The notes: generated by a model not told the origin, from the letters alone. A DNA stretch of 50,599 bases from Actinomycetota bacterium (GCA_016213665.1 JACQZX010000160.1:1-50599); one strand, 5' to 3'; shown: positions 1 through 7,901, numbered from the stretch's first letter. Numbers and translations are program-made.

Positions 1-1
1 C

Positions 2-409
2 GACCACGGCGTTCGGCGGCGGGCGGCGTTGCTGGCTGCAACGCGGCGCGAGCTGTCGATGCTGGTGTTGTTGCGCGACGCGCAGGCAAGCGTTGTGGAG
101 GCCGCTGCATGGGCGTGCGGCGAGCACGAGGTGGTGAGCGACGATGAGTTTGTTGAGCTACTCGCGCTCGCCACGGCAGCTGGTGATCCGCTTGTTCGAG
201 AATCCGCCGTGGCCGCACTCGGCGCGATCGGTGACGAGCGCGGATTGCCGGCGATTCTTGCGGGCTGTGTCGACAAACCGGCGATTCGGCGCCGCGCCGT
301 GCTGGCGCTCGCCCCGTTCAGTGGACCAGAAGTCGACGCTGCACTGCAGGCCGCCCTTCAAGACCGTGATTGGCAGGTGCGCCAAGCGGCACAAGACCTG
401 ATCACCTGA
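2..409 (+). CDS. HEAT-repeat protein, C-terminal part (5' end outside window)
   Basis: The frame is open from the first bases, so the gene begins left of the window; an internal TTG at 29 is unlikely to be the true start. About 135 C-terminal residues are visible. They are alpha-helical and alanine-rich with paired-helix units such as DPLVRESAVAALGAIGDERG, DKPAIRRRAVLALAPFSG and DRDWQVRQAAQDLI, the usual signature of HEAT/PBS-lyase repeats, which are protein-interaction scaffolds. There is no catalytic motif. Its stop codon overlaps the stop of the convergent acetyltransferase gene by 8 nt. The function and partner cannot be told from this fragment. Confidence 0.75.
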   Translation, partial: DHGVRRRAALLAATRRELSMLVLLRDAQASVVEAAAWACGEHEVVSDDEFVELLALATAAGDPLVRESAVAALGAIGDERGLPAILAGCVDKPAIRRRAVLALAPFSGPEVDAALQAALQDRDWQVRQAAQDLIT

Positions 410-1190
410 CGTTGCTGTCGACCAACGAGAAGTGGTGCAGCAGCACACCCGCCCACGATTCGCGGGCAACCGACTGCTCCACGAACTCGGCGGTGCCCAC
501 GCGCTGGCGTAACACGTCCATGCGCAGCGTCACCCGCGAACCAGCAGCGTCAAGGGCTCTGGTGGCGAAAGCCTTCTCTGTCCAGCTCAGGCCAGGCTCG
601 GTCTGGAGGTAGTTGCTGCGGCGATCGAACCGGATCGCCTCGGCGGGTCGCAGATCGACCCGCAGCTGCGGTTGCCACTCCGCTCGTGTTCCGCCTGTCG
701 ACATCAACTCCGTGAGTGTGAAAGTTCCGTCGCACAACTCAATGCGAGCCGGTCGCGGAACTGCAGCGAGATCACCGTCTTGCAAGCGCAGCGGATGAAT
801 GCAGCAGTCGCCGAATCCGACGTCGACGAACCAGCGCACGCCATCGAGGTGCACGACCAGCGCCAGGTGATCATCCGGCGGCCCCCAATCGCCGAGGTCG
901 GCTTCCCACACCTGGCACGACACGCAGTCGACCTTGAAGTCAAGGCGACGCAGAAGTTCGGCGAAACAGCTGTTCAGTTCGAAACACCAACCGCCGCGCC
1001 CGTCCTCAACGATCTTGGAGTAAGCCCAGTCGACATCTAAGCGGACCCCTCGCCGATGAAAGACATGCAGGTTCTCGAAGGGCACCTTGATCAGGTGTGC
1101 GAGTTGTAGATCGGTCAGCAACTGTCGACTCGGTGGACCGATAGGCGTAGCGATGCCGAGCCGCTGCAGGTAGCGGTCGACGGAGAACAC
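402..1190 (-). CDS. nat: Arylamine N-acetyltransferase
   Basis: Transfers an acetyl group from acetyl-CoA to arylamines or arylhydrazines in the cytosol by a ping-pong mechanism. From the GTG at 1190 the protein has 262 residues. The catalytic triad then falls at Cys69 (in RGGWCFELN), His108 (in DDHLALVV) and Asp123 (in FVDVGFGD), almost exactly the 69/107/122 numbering of characterised bacterial NATs. That numbering, and a TATTCT box 6 nt upstream, favour GTG 1190 over the ATG at 1214, which would add 8 residues. The gene is divergent from the esterase lipoprotein gene, with the two start regions only about 27 bp apart. In some mycobacteria NAT belongs to a sterol-degradation operon, but no such neighbours are seen here. 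Confidence 0.93.
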   Translation of the reverse strand: MFSVDRYLQRLGIATPIGPPSRQLLTDLQLAHLIKVPFENLHVFHRRGVRLDVDWAYSKIVEDGRGGWCFELNSCFAELLRRLDFKVDCVSCQVWEADLGDWGPPDDHLALVVHLDGVRWFVDVGFGDCCIHPLRLQDGDLAAVPRPARIELCDGTFTLTELMSTGGTRAEWQPQLRVDLRPAEAIRFDRRSNYLQTEPGLSWTEKAFATRALDAAGSRVTLRMDVLRQRVGTAEFVEQSVARESWAGVLLHHFSLVDSNVR

Positions 1191-1196
1191 GGCGTC

Positions 1197-1202
1197 AGAA
1201 TA
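1197..1202 (-). promoter_or_regulatory. Candidate -10 box for nat (leaderless)
   Basis: TATTCT on the minus strand, followed by 6 nt and the GTG at 1190. The spacing puts the predicted transcript start at or next to the start codon. It lies 2 bp from the opposing -10 box of the esterase gene. Confidence 0.5.
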
Positions 1203-1204
1203 CT

Positions 1205-1210
1205 TAGACT
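1205..1210 (+). promoter_or_regulatory. Candidate -10 box for the esterase lipoprotein gene (leaderless)
   Basis: TAGACT followed by 7 nt and ATG 1218. There is no Shine-Dalgarno sequence in the gap, which is consistent with a leaderless mRNA. Confidence 0.5.
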
Positions 1211-1217
1211 GCATTAG

Positions 1218-2192
1218 ATGCGACGCTTTGCCTTGGCCCTCACCACCACCTTGTTGATAGCTGCTGGTTGCAGCGACCGTGGAAGTGAGGCAACGGAGCA
1301 ACCGAACACAACCGACGCGGCTAAAACGATCGCCGAACCGACGGTGACCGACGCATCGGCCGCAGCGACGTCGACTGATGCGACCTCGACGACCAGCGTC
1401 GGGTCATCGTTCGCCGACCGTCCGTACGACGTGTTCGTACCGAGCGGCTACGACCCGGCGACGGCTGCCCCGCTGGTGATCCTGCTCCACGGTTATGGCG
1501 CATCCGGCGCGCTGCAGGACATCTACTTCCAGTTGCAGCCACAAGCCGAGTCACGCGGGTTCCTCTACGTGCACCCCGATGCCATCCCGAACGTTCTCGG
1601 TAAGACCGCCTGGAATGCCACCGACGCGTGCTGCGTGCGCGACGAGAGCCCCGACGACTCCGCTTACATCACCCACATCATCGACGAGGTCTCCGCGGCG
1701 TACAACGTTGATCCGGTGAGGATCTATCTGGTCGGACACTCCAACGGTGGTTTCATGTCGTATCGCATGGCCTGCGACCACGCCGATCGCATCGCCGCCA
1801 TAGTCAGCCTGGCGGGGGCCACGTTCGCCGACGCGACGAACTGTGCCCCGTCGGAACCGGTGAACGTACTGCAGATCCATGGCACCAACGACGAGATAAT
1901 CAGTTACGACGGCGGCGAAATCCTCGAAGTCGCGTACCCCGGCGCGCAGACGACGGTCGCCACATGGGCGGCTTACAACGGTTGCGCAACCGTCACCGAC
2001 TCACTCGGCGCGCTCGATCTCGATCCGACTTCGGATGGCGGCGAGACATCGATCGTTGGCAGTGACGCGTGCCCCGTGGATGGTGCAGTCGAACTGTGGA
2101 CGATCGAGAACGGCACGCACATCCCCCCGCTGGCGCCCAATTTCGGCGCCGAAGTGATCGACTGGCTGTACGCCCACCCCAACGCCTCCTAG
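1218..2192 (+). CDS. Secreted lipoprotein esterase, PHB-depolymerase/LpqC-like alpha/beta hydrolase
   Basis: 324 residues. A lipoprotein signal peptide with lipobox IAAGC puts the anchored Cys at residue 18. It is followed by a Ser/Thr/Ala-rich linker to about residue 62 and then an alpha/beta-hydrolase domain. Visible motifs are the oxyanion-side LLHGYGASG near residue 90 and the nucleophile elbow GHSNGG with Ser175. Candidate triad partners are the Asp in IHGTNDEIISY and the His in ENGTHIPPL. The family (COG3509) includes extracellular PHB depolymerases and feruloyl/acetyl xylan esterases, so the substrate is uncertain. The protein should sit on the outer face of the cytoplasmic membrane. 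It stands alone and is divergent from nat. Confidence 0.88.
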   Translation: MRRFALALTTTLLIAAGCSDRGSEATEQPNTTDAAKTIAEPTVTDASAAATSTDATSTTSVGSSFADRPYDVFVPSGYDPATAAPLVILLHGYGASGALQDIYFQLQPQAESRGFLYVHPDAIPNVLGKTAWNATDACCVRDESPDDSAYITHIIDEVSAAYNVDPVRIYLVGHSNGGFMSYRMACDHADRIAAIVSLAGATFADATNCAPSEPVNVLQIHGTNDEIISYDGGEILEVAYPGAQTTVATWAAYNGCATVTDSLGALDLDPTSDGGETSIVGSDACPVDGAVELWTIENGTHIPPLAPNFGAEVIDWLYAHPNAS

Positions 2193-2214
2193 GGGCTCAG
2201 CGGAGGGGATTGGT

Positions 2215-2646
2215 TCAGAGTTCCAGTCGGTACACGTTGGTGTCGCGGGGTTGAAAGCCGAGTCGTTTGTACAGGCGGTTGGCGGCCTCGCGGGACGGAC
2301 GAGAAGTGAGGTCGAGCGTCGTTGCGCCCTTGCTGCGTGCGAGTTCGACGGCGAAGCGGTTGAGCCGATCGCCGACACCGCGGCCGCGCCCCGCGTCGTC
2401 GACGACCACGTCTTCGATCCAGGCGCGCATTCCCGTGGGGATTCGAAACGTCACCAGCGTCAGCGACCCGACCACCAGCCCATCGAGGCGCGCGACGAGT
2501 ACATCACATGCCGGCGATTCGATCATCGCGGTCAACTCCGCGACGCCGGGTGGCGACGACCTCTTGGAGAGTTGCGGGATCAGCCTTGCGAATGCCGCTA
2601 CCAATTCGTCGGTGACTTCTTCGGCGACTTCGATGGTGACGCTCAC
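2215..2646 (-). CDS. GNAT-family N-acetyltransferase
   Basis: 143 residues from the GTG at 2646. The start is chosen because TAGCCT lies 7 nt upstream and the added residues of a longer reading do not look like a GNAT beginning. The acetyl-CoA-binding motif A is clear (WIEDVVVDDAGRGRGVGDRL, with the R/Q-x-x-G-x-G/A pattern), followed by the motif-B-like tail SREAANRLYKRLGFQPRDTN near the C-terminus. The substrate cannot be predicted. The gene is divergent from the PAC2 gene, with only 32 bp between start codons, so the two promoters overlap. Confidence 0.85.
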   Translation of the reverse strand: MSVTIEVAEEVTDELVAAFARLIPQLSKRSSPPGVAELTAMIESPACDVLVARLDGLVVGSLTLVTFRIPTGMRAWIEDVVVDDAGRGRGVGDRLNRFAVELARSKGATTLDLTSRPSREAANRLYKRLGFQPRDTNVYRLEL

Positions 2647-2653
2647 ACACAGC

Positions 2654-2659
2654 AGGCTA
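2654..2659 (-). promoter_or_regulatory. Candidate -10 box for the GNAT gene (leaderless)
   Basis: TAGCCT on the minus strand, 7 nt before GTG 2646. It faces the -10 of the PAC2 gene, with 6 bp between the two boxes. Confidence 0.5.
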
Positions 2660-2665
2660 CGCCGA

Positions 2666-2671
2666 TAGCCT
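2666..2671 (+). promoter_or_regulatory. Candidate -10 box for the PAC2 gene (leaderless)
   Basis: TAGCCT followed by 7 nt and ATG 2679, with no Shine-Dalgarno sequence. The same TAGCCT hexamer occurs at the same distance before three other genes in the window. Confidence 0.5.
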
Positions 2672-2678
2672 TTCGTCG

Positions 2679-3629
2679 ATGGAGCACGTGCGCTGGCTGG
2701 CGCAACCAAAGCTGCGACGACCGATGTTGATCGCCGCCTTCACCGGTTGGAACGATGCCGGTGACGCCGCCAGCAACAGCGTGCGTCACCTCGTGGAGGC
2801 ATGGAACGCGCAACCGCTTGCCGAAATCGATCCTGAGGAGTTCACCGACTTCGCGACCGTTCGCCCCCACGTTCGACTGACTGCCGAGCAGCGACGCACC
2901 ATCGTGTGGCCGACCGTTGGTCTGTGGAGCGCGAGTACGCCGGGTGGCGATGTCATTCTGGCGCTCGGACCCGAGCCCGCGCTGCGCTGGCGGTTGTTCA
3001 CCGAGCAATTGGTCGGAATCGCGCAGCAGTTCGAAGTATCGATGGTGTTAACTCTCGGCGCGCTACTCGCCGACGTGCCCCACACTCGTCCGGTACAGAT
3101 CATCGGCACCGCCACCGAACACGACATCATCGATCGCTTCGACTTGCAACGCAGTCGCTACGAGGGCCCTACCGGCATCGTCGGCGTGTTGCACGATGGT
3201 TGCGCCAAGGCCGACCTTGCCTCTGCGTCGTTGTGGGCGGCTGTTCCGGCATATGCATCGCAGGTGCCGTCACCGAAAGCCTCGCTTGCTCTTGTCGAGC
3301 GGGCCTGCGAGATGTTGGGCACGCCCGGCCCCGTCGCACAACTCAAAGCCGAGGCGCTCGACTACGACGCACGCGTGAGCTCGTTCGTCGCCGACGACGG
3401 CGAGTTGATGGGCTATGTCGCCCGACTGGAAGCGCTCGCCGACAACGGGCAGCTCGTCGACGACGATTTCTTCGACGACGATGACGATGACGATGACGAC
3501 ATCGGTGATGACACGGTCGGTGGCGAAGCCGAGACCGACGACGCACTCATCGTCGCCGAGGTCACCAGCGATGAACTAGTCGCCGAGGTCGAACAGTTTC
3601 TGCGCGATCAGGGCGGCGCCGGCCACTGA
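2679..3629 (+). CDS. PAC2-family protein with acidic C-terminal tail
   Basis: 316 residues. The N-terminal 240 residues match the PAC2 (proteasome assembly chaperone 2-like) family, which is common in actinobacteria. Typical segments are LIAAFTGWNDAGDAAS near the N-terminus, then VLTLGALLADVPHTRP and EGPTGIVGVLHDGCAKA. The rest is a low-complexity tail with a run of Asp residues (about 262-275), encoded by a GAC/GAT repeat near 3472-3500, and then a Glu/Asp/Val-rich helix. In actinobacteria such proteins are thought to relate to the proteasome or ATP-grasp systems, but no proteasome genes are in this window, so the role is open. Confidence 0.88.
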   Translation: MEHVRWLAQPKLRRPMLIAAFTGWNDAGDAASNSVRHLVEAWNAQPLAEIDPEEFTDFATVRPHVRLTAEQRRTIVWPTVGLWSASTPGGDVILALGPEPALRWRLFTEQLVGIAQQFEVSMVLTLGALLADVPHTRPVQIIGTATEHDIIDRFDLQRSRYEGPTGIVGVLHDGCAKADLASASLWAAVPAYASQVPSPKASLALVERACEMLGTPGPVAQLKAEALDYDARVSSFVADDGELMGYVARLEALADNGQLVDDDFFDDDDDDDDDIGDDTVGGEAETDDALIVAEVTSDELVAEVEQFLRDQGGAGH

Positions 3630-3646
3630 GTCGCGCGGCTGGTCGC

Positions 3647-4189
3647 TCAGGCGCACAAGCTGTTGTATGCCTGGCGCAGACCCTCGCGGGCGCGATAGGC
3701 GAGCGCAGCGACGGCATTCGGTGAGAGACCGAGCAGCGGTGCCACTTCCGCCGCGCTGAGACCTTCGACCTCGGTGAGCAGCAGGACTTCCCGCCAACGT
3801 TCGGCGAGCGACGCGAGCGCGTCGGAGGCGAACACGCCCTCTATCCAGTCCGTTGTCGAGTCGGGCCGACCGAAATCGATCGCGTCGGCAAGATTTCTGC
3901 TGGGCAATTCCCGGTTGCGTCGCAGTCGGTCGTAGAACACGTTGCGCACTGTTGCCACGAGGTACGGACGGAACGACACGTCGGGTCCGCCGCCGGACTG
4001 TGAGGCGTGTAGCACGCGGGCGAACGCCTCGGAGGTCACGTCGTCGGCATCGGACCGGTTACGAGTCAGCGTTCGCGCCGCCGCGTATGCAGCGTCGAAG
4101 TGGCGGCGGTACAGCTCGCCGTAGGCGTCGGAGTCACCCGCACGGGCACCGCTGATCAGCTCGGGGTCGTCCAGATGTCGAACCAACAT
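3647..4189 (-). CDS. ECF-type RNA polymerase sigma factor
   Basis: 180 residues from ATG 4189; a longer reading to 4276 would overlap the divergent gene. Region 2 is seen in ELYRRHFDAAYAAARTLTRN and DADDVTSEAFARV, followed by SFRPYLVATVRNVFYDRLRR. Region 4 is LAERWREVLLLTEVEGLSAAEVAPLLGLSPNAVAALAYRAREGL. It lacks a recognisable anti-sigma gene next door. It is divergent from the solute-binding lipoprotein gene, with 78 bp between starts, so it might control that gene; this is inference only. Confidence 0.9.
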   Translation of the reverse strand: MLVRHLDDPELISGARAGDSDAYGELYRRHFDAAYAAARTLTRNRSDADDVTSEAFARVLHASQSGGGPDVSFRPYLVATVRNVFYDRLRRNRELPSRNLADAIDFGRPDSTTDWIEGVFASDALASLAERWREVLLLTEVEGLSAAEVAPLLGLSPNAVAALAYRAREGLRQAYNSLCA

Positions 4190-4255
4190 TGTGCTTCTAA
4201 TCGTCCAAGCGCTCAGCGGCTTGAATGACGATCCGGATACGAAAGCCGACCGCAA

Positions 4256-4261
4256 TACACT
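4256..4261 (+). promoter_or_regulatory. Candidate -10 box for the solute-binding lipoprotein gene (leaderless)
   Basis: TACACT followed by 6 nt and GTG 4268, with no Shine-Dalgarno sequence in the gap. This spacing decides the GTG start. Confidence 0.5.
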
Positions 4262-4267
4262 CGCAAC

Positions 4268-5536
4268 GTGCACCACCGCGCTGCCACCAAACTTTCCGGT
4301 GCCTTGATCGTTTGCGCAGGCTCCCTTGCCGGTTGCACCGGTGGCAGCACGCCCGTCGCGGGCACCGATTCCGCGGTCTCCACGAGTACCACCGTGCGGC
4401 CCGACGACGGCATGTTGTTGGTGGGGGCGATCTTGCCGCGCAACGGCAGCGCCGCCGAATTGGGCCTGTCGATGAGTGACGCGCTCTCGTTGGCTCTCAC
4501 CGAGATCAACGATGCCGGCGGTGTGGGCGGATCACCTGTGCGACTGATCGAGCGCGAGGAGGGCGACAACCCGGCCACCGCGTCGGTGGCAATGGTCGAC
4601 CTCGTTCAAGCGGGTGTCGACGCGATCATCGGGCCGACATCTTCGATCAACACACTCGCGACTCTGGGCACGGCTGTCGATGCCGGGATATTGACGTGCA
4701 GTCCCACCGCGTCGGCGCTCGCACTCGATGCATTTCCCGACGACGGTCTGTTCCTGCGCACCATCGCCAGCGACACGCTGCAGGCGGAAGCACTGGCGTC
4801 GCTGGTCGAATCTTCGGGCACAAGTAGCGCAGTCGTTGTCTACATCGACGACAACTACGGCCGACCGTTTGCGGAAGCGGCACGGCTGGGTGTCCTCGCC
4901 AAGGGAACGTCCGTCGAGGCGATGGTCGGATTCACCGCCAACGAAGGCTCGGTCGGTTCTGCAGTGGAAGCTGTCGTTGCCGCCGATACCGACGTGGTCG
5001 TGGTGATCGCCGACAGCACCACCGGGCCGGCGATCATCGCCGCGATCGACGATGCCAGCGACAATGCTCCGACGTTCATCGTCAACGACGCGATTCGCCG
5101 CCCGGCCACGTCGACGCAGCCATTCGGTCGCAGCCTCGCCTCCCGCATCCAGGGCGTGTCACCGCTCGCCTATCCGAGCTCGGAATCGTTCATGAACTCG
5201 CTGCACGCCCTCGACCCTGCGACCACCGCACTTTTTGCGCACAACGCGTACGACTGTCTCAACGTGATCGCGCTCGCGGCACAAGCCGCGGCCAGCGGTC
5301 GGCCCAGTGACATCGCCCGCCAGGTCGCGACAATCACCGACGGCGGCACCGTGTGTAACAGCTTCCCGGGGTGCGAACAGGCGAGGATCGCCGGTCGCAA
5401 TATCGACTACTCCGGCCCCGGCCGCGATCTCACCCTCGGACCCGACGGTGATGTCCTGACCGCCGTATTCGAACGCTTCACCTTCGACGCCACCGGTCGC
5501 GATATCGGCGACGGCTTCGTGACCGTCGGCGGTTAG
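4268..5536 (+). CDS. Lipoprotein, branched-chain amino-acid-type ABC substrate-binding protein
   Basis: 422 residues with a GTG start. The signal peptide ends in lipobox SLAGC (Cys23), followed by a Ser/Thr linker. The mature part is a type I periplasmic binding protein (Leu/Ile/Val family). It shows VGAILPRNGSAAELGLSM at the start of lobe 1, LALTEINDAGGVGG, the site-loop region IIGPTSSINTLATLGTAVDAG, and YIDDNYGRPFAEAA at the start of lobe 2. No permease or ATPase genes are adjacent, so it is an orphan binding protein that may serve a transporter elsewhere or act as a sensor. Its end overlaps hemQ convergently by 4 nt. Confidence 0.88.
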   Translation: MHHRAATKLSGALIVCAGSLAGCTGGSTPVAGTDSAVSTSTTVRPDDGMLLVGAILPRNGSAAELGLSMSDALSLALTEINDAGGVGGSPVRLIEREEGDNPATASVAMVDLVQAGVDAIIGPTSSINTLATLGTAVDAGILTCSPTASALALDAFPDDGLFLRTIASDTLQAEALASLVESSGTSSAVVVYIDDNYGRPFAEAARLGVLAKGTSVEAMVGFTANEGSVGSAVEAVVAADTDVVVVIADSTTGPAIIAAIDDASDNAPTFIVNDAIRRPATSTQPFGRSLASRIQGVSPLAYPSSESFMNSLHALDPATTALFAHNAYDCLNVIALAAQAAASGRPSDIARQVATITDGGTVCNSFPGCEQARIAGRNIDYSGPGRDLTLGPDGDVLTAVFERFTFDATGRDIGDGFVTVGG

Positions 5537-6216
5537 CCGAGCGCGGCCACGAGTTCTTCGATAGGAACGACGATGCCGCTGTAGAACGGTCCGAACTCGG
5601 CATACACCGCCGATGCCTGATCGAAGCGCATCGTGTAGACGACATCTTTGAGGTCGTCCGGATGAACGCCGAACAGCGTGACCCCCCACTCGAAGTCATC
5701 GAGCCCGGTCGAGGCTGTGACGTACTGCACTACCCGACCCGCGAACTTGCGACCGCTGGTGCCGTGTTCGTGCATCAGTTCCTTGCGCTGATCGAACGGC
5801 AGAGTGAACCAGTTGGCGTCGGCGGCGCGCTTCTTCGACATCGGGTAGAAGCACCACGCCGGCATGTGTTGAGCCGTCGGCGGGATGGTGGGGTACAGCC
5901 GCGCATCGAGCATCTCCTGGGGCATGCCCTGCGCGTAGTCGCTGACCTCCGTGAGACTGACGTAACTGTCGACCACTTCCAGGCCGGCGCGCTGCAAGCC
6001 GGTCTGCAGTGCGCGCAATGCGCGCCAATCCTCGTGCATGGCCATGAAGGCGGCGTCGCATTTGTGGCCAAGCGTCGATACGGCGACGACCTGCACGCCG
6101 GCCGTCGCGGCTGCCTTGACCACCGCCATCACCGCCTGTCCGTCGAACATCGTCGTCGGCTTGCAGAACAAGTGCAGGACGCCACGTCCGACGGTTGGGC
6201 TGATCGGTTCGCTCAT
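5533..6216 (-). CDS. hemQ: Coproheme decarboxylase (HemQ, chlorite dismutase fold)
   Basis: Oxidatively decarboxylates iron-coproporphyrin III to heme b, the last step of the coproporphyrin-dependent heme route of actinobacteria and firmicutes. 227 residues. The family signatures are WCFYPMSKKR (catalytic Tyr region) near residue 122, MHEHGTSGRKF (proximal-His region), and the C-terminal GVHPDDLKDVVYTMRFDQAS typical of HemQ. The ATG at 6216 is preceded by TACCCT at 7 nt, again a leaderless layout. No other heme genes lie in the window. It overlaps the stop of the binding-protein gene by 4 nt. Confidence 0.93.
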   Translation of the reverse strand: MSEPISPTVGRGVLHLFCKPTTMFDGQAVMAVVKAAATAGVQVVAVSTLGHKCDAAFMAMHEDWRALRALQTGLQRAGLEVVDSYVSLTEVSDYAQGMPQEMLDARLYPTIPPTAQHMPAWCFYPMSKKRAADANWFTLPFDQRKELMHEHGTSGRKFAGRVVQYVTASTGLDDFEWGVTLFGVHPDDLKDVVYTMRFDQASAVYAEFGPFYSGIVVPIEELVAALG

Positions 6217-6221
6217 GTCAT

Positions 6222-7070
6222 TCAGGGTAACGGTTCCGGCTCCAGCCGTTCAGGTGACAGCCGTTCAGGTGACGGGCGCTCGGGGGAATACAGATTCAGC
6301 CGATCGCCGCGCACGAACCCGGCCAACACCAAACCGGCGCGGCGCGCCGTGTGCACCGCCAACGCGGTCGGCGCGCTGACCGCTATAAGCGTGCAGAAAC
6401 CTGCCGCCCATGCCTTCTGCACCAACTCGAAACTGGCGCGCCCACTCACGAACAAGCCCAAGCCGGTTGCGGGCAGGTTCCCGTCGAGCAGCATCTTGCC
6501 GATCACCTTGTCGACCGCGTTGTGGCGACCGACATCCTCACGCGTCAGCAGGATCGTGCCATCGGCCCCGAAGGCGGCCGCCGCGTGAACCGAACCGGTG
6601 ACTTCGAACAGGTCTTGGCCGACGCGCACGAGATCGGGCACCGTGCAGAGCACCGTCGGCGGAATCGGCGGCACATCGGGAAGAATTTGCAGCCGATCGC
6701 ACAACTCGTCGATCGCATCGTTGCCGCACAACCCACAACTCGAGGTGGTGGTGCCGAGGCGCGGGCGCGGCGTGGGGGCCAGGCCGCCGGTCTCGACGGT
6801 GACCACGTTGAACTCGCTGCCGACTGCCGAGCCTTCGGCGCAATAACGCACGGTGGTCACCGGTGAGCCCGCCAGCAAGCCCTCGGTGTGGCAAAACCCG
6901 ACGGCAAGTTCGAAGTCGTGGCCCGGCGTGCGCATGGTTGTGGTCACGGCGACGCCGTCGAGCTGAACGGTCAGCGGCTCCTCGACGATCAGTTGATCGG
7001 GTCGACGCGTCCGTTCACCGTCTTTGTCGGCGGTGACCAGGAACGTCTCGCTGCGGCTGCGGGCGGCCAT
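6222..7070 (-). CDS. fdhD: FdhD, sulfur-transfer accessory protein for formate dehydrogenase
   Basis: Carries persulfide sulfur from a cysteine desulfurase to the molybdenum/bis-MGD cofactor of formate dehydrogenases. 282 residues from ATG 7070. The functional motif SSCGLCG provides the two conserved cysteines. Other family blocks are RTPGHDFELAVGFCHTEGLL and REDVGRHNAVDKVIGKML (cofactor-binding region), then SGRASFELVQKAWAAG. The C-terminus carries an odd tail of SPER pentapeptide repeats. The open frame runs upstream to 7622, but that stretch overlaps the aquaporin gene antisense and is not FdhD-like. No formate dehydrogenase structural gene is in the window. Confidence 0.93.
   Translation of the reverse strand: MAARSRSETFLVTADKDGERTRRPDQLIVEEPLTVQLDGVAVTTTMRTPGHDFELAVGFCHTEGLLAGSPVTTVRYCAEGSAVGSEFNVVTVETGGLAPTPRPRLGTTTSSCGLCGNDAIDELCDRLQILPDVPPIPPTVLCTVPDLVRVGQDLFEVTGSVHAAAAFGADGTILLTREDVGRHNAVDKVIGKMLLDGNLPATGLGLFVSGRASFELVQKAWAAGFCTLIAVSAPTALAVHTARRAGLVLAGFVRGDRLNLYSPERPSPERLSPERLEPEPLP
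6224..6229 (-). promoter_or_regulatory. Candidate -10 box for hemQ (leaderless)
   Basis: TACCCT on the minus strand, 7 nt before ATG 6216. It lies next to the end of fdhD, so hemQ can be transcribed on its own. Confidence 0.45.
6243..6287. repeat. 15-bp tandem repeat in the 3' end of fdhD
   Basis: Two identical 15-bp copies (6243-6257 and 6258-6272) followed by a degenerate third (6273-6287). They encode SPERL/SPERL/SPERP units at the FdhD C-terminus. Confidence 0.8.
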
Positions 7071-7078
7071 GAAAGTCG

Positions 7079-7084
7079 ACGGTA
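7079..7084 (-). promoter_or_regulatory. Candidate -10 box for fdhD
   Basis: TACCGT on the minus strand, 8 nt before ATG 7070. The fdhD and aquaporin genes are divergent with 51 bp between starts. Confidence 0.4.
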
Positions 7085-7109
7085 TCTCCCCGCCACCTCG
7101 ACAGCGACC

Positions 7110-7115
7110 TAAGGT
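7110..7115 (+). promoter_or_regulatory. Candidate -10 box for the aquaporin gene (leaderless)
   Basis: TAAGGT followed by 6 nt and ATG 7122, with no Shine-Dalgarno sequence. Confidence 0.4.
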
Positions 7116-7121
7116 TGCGCC

Positions 7122-7901
7122 ATGCAGACTCAGAACAACGGACGTATTCTCGCCGCGGAGTTGGTGGGCACCGCCGTGCTCATGCTCGGCGGGCCGGGAG
7201 TCGCCATCATCACCGGCGGCGGCGCACTGACGATCGCCCTCGGCTTCGGCTTGTCGCTCCTGATCATGGCCTACGTGATCGGCCCGATCAGCGGCTGCCA
7301 CATCAACCCGGCTGTCACGCTTGGCATGCTGCTGGCGCGCAAGATCAATGGCACGCACGCCGCCTTCGCATGGATCGGGCAACTGGTCGGGGCCGTTGGC
7401 GGTGCCGCCATCATCTACGGCATCCAGAGCGGCAAAGACCTGCCGCGTGGTCAGTTCGCCGCCAACTTGTGGTCGGGCGATTACTACGGTCTCGGCTCGA
7501 CGATTGTCGCCGAGGTCGTCCTCACCGGCATATTCGTGATGGTCGTGCTGTTCACCACCACCCGAAAGTTCGCCCCCGGCATGGGCGGCTTGGTGGCAGG
7601 GCTGACGCTCACTTTGGTGCACCTGATCTCGATCCCGATCGACAACACCTCCGTCAACCCGGCACGAAGCATCGGCACCGCATTGTTCGCCGACACCGAG
7701 TTCGAGGCGCTGCAGCAGTTGTGGGCTTTCATTGTCTTCCCCTTGATCGGCGCCGTGGTCGGCGTCATCTTGTGGCTGGTTCTCGACGACACCCGCCTGG
7801 AGGACACCATGCTGGACAACGTTCCTGGCATGAGCGAGGTGCGCGACACCCTCGACAAGGTCGCCGACGAGGCGCTCGGGTCGGCCGGGTTGCCGGATTA
7901 G
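7122..7901 (+). CDS. Aquaporin (MIP family)
   Basis: 259 residues and six hydrophobic segments in the cytoplasmic membrane. Both channel motifs are intact: NPA in SGCHINPAVTLGMLLA (near residue 62) and NPA in NTSVNPARSIGTALF (near residue 179). The Arg after the second NPA, part of the selectivity filter, is present. The pattern is closest to AqpZ-type water channels; glycerol transport is not excluded. A charged C-terminal extension of about 35 residues follows the last membrane segment. It is a single gene between divergent fdhD and groEL. Confidence 0.93.
   Translation: MQTQNNGRILAAELVGTAVLMLGGPGVAIITGGGALTIALGFGLSLLIMAYVIGPISGCHINPAVTLGMLLARKINGTHAAFAWIGQLVGAVGGAAIIYGIQSGKDLPRGQFAANLWSGDYYGLGSTIVAEVVLTGIFVMVVLFTTTRKFAPGMGGLVAGLTLTLVHLISIPIDNTSVNPARSIGTALFADTEFEALQQLWAFIVFPLIGAVVGVILWLVLDDTRLEDTMLDNVPGMSEVRDTLDKVADEALGSAGLPD

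Noticed and set aside
4190-4210. Leaderless -10 box before the ECF gene at 4189
   Set aside because: Only TAGAAG or TTAGAA is found, lacking the final T of TANNNT, so I did not list it.
7071-7622. N-terminal extension of fdhD to 7622
   Set aside because: The added 184 codons are antisense to the aquaporin gene and unlike FdhD. ATG 7070 gives the normal length.
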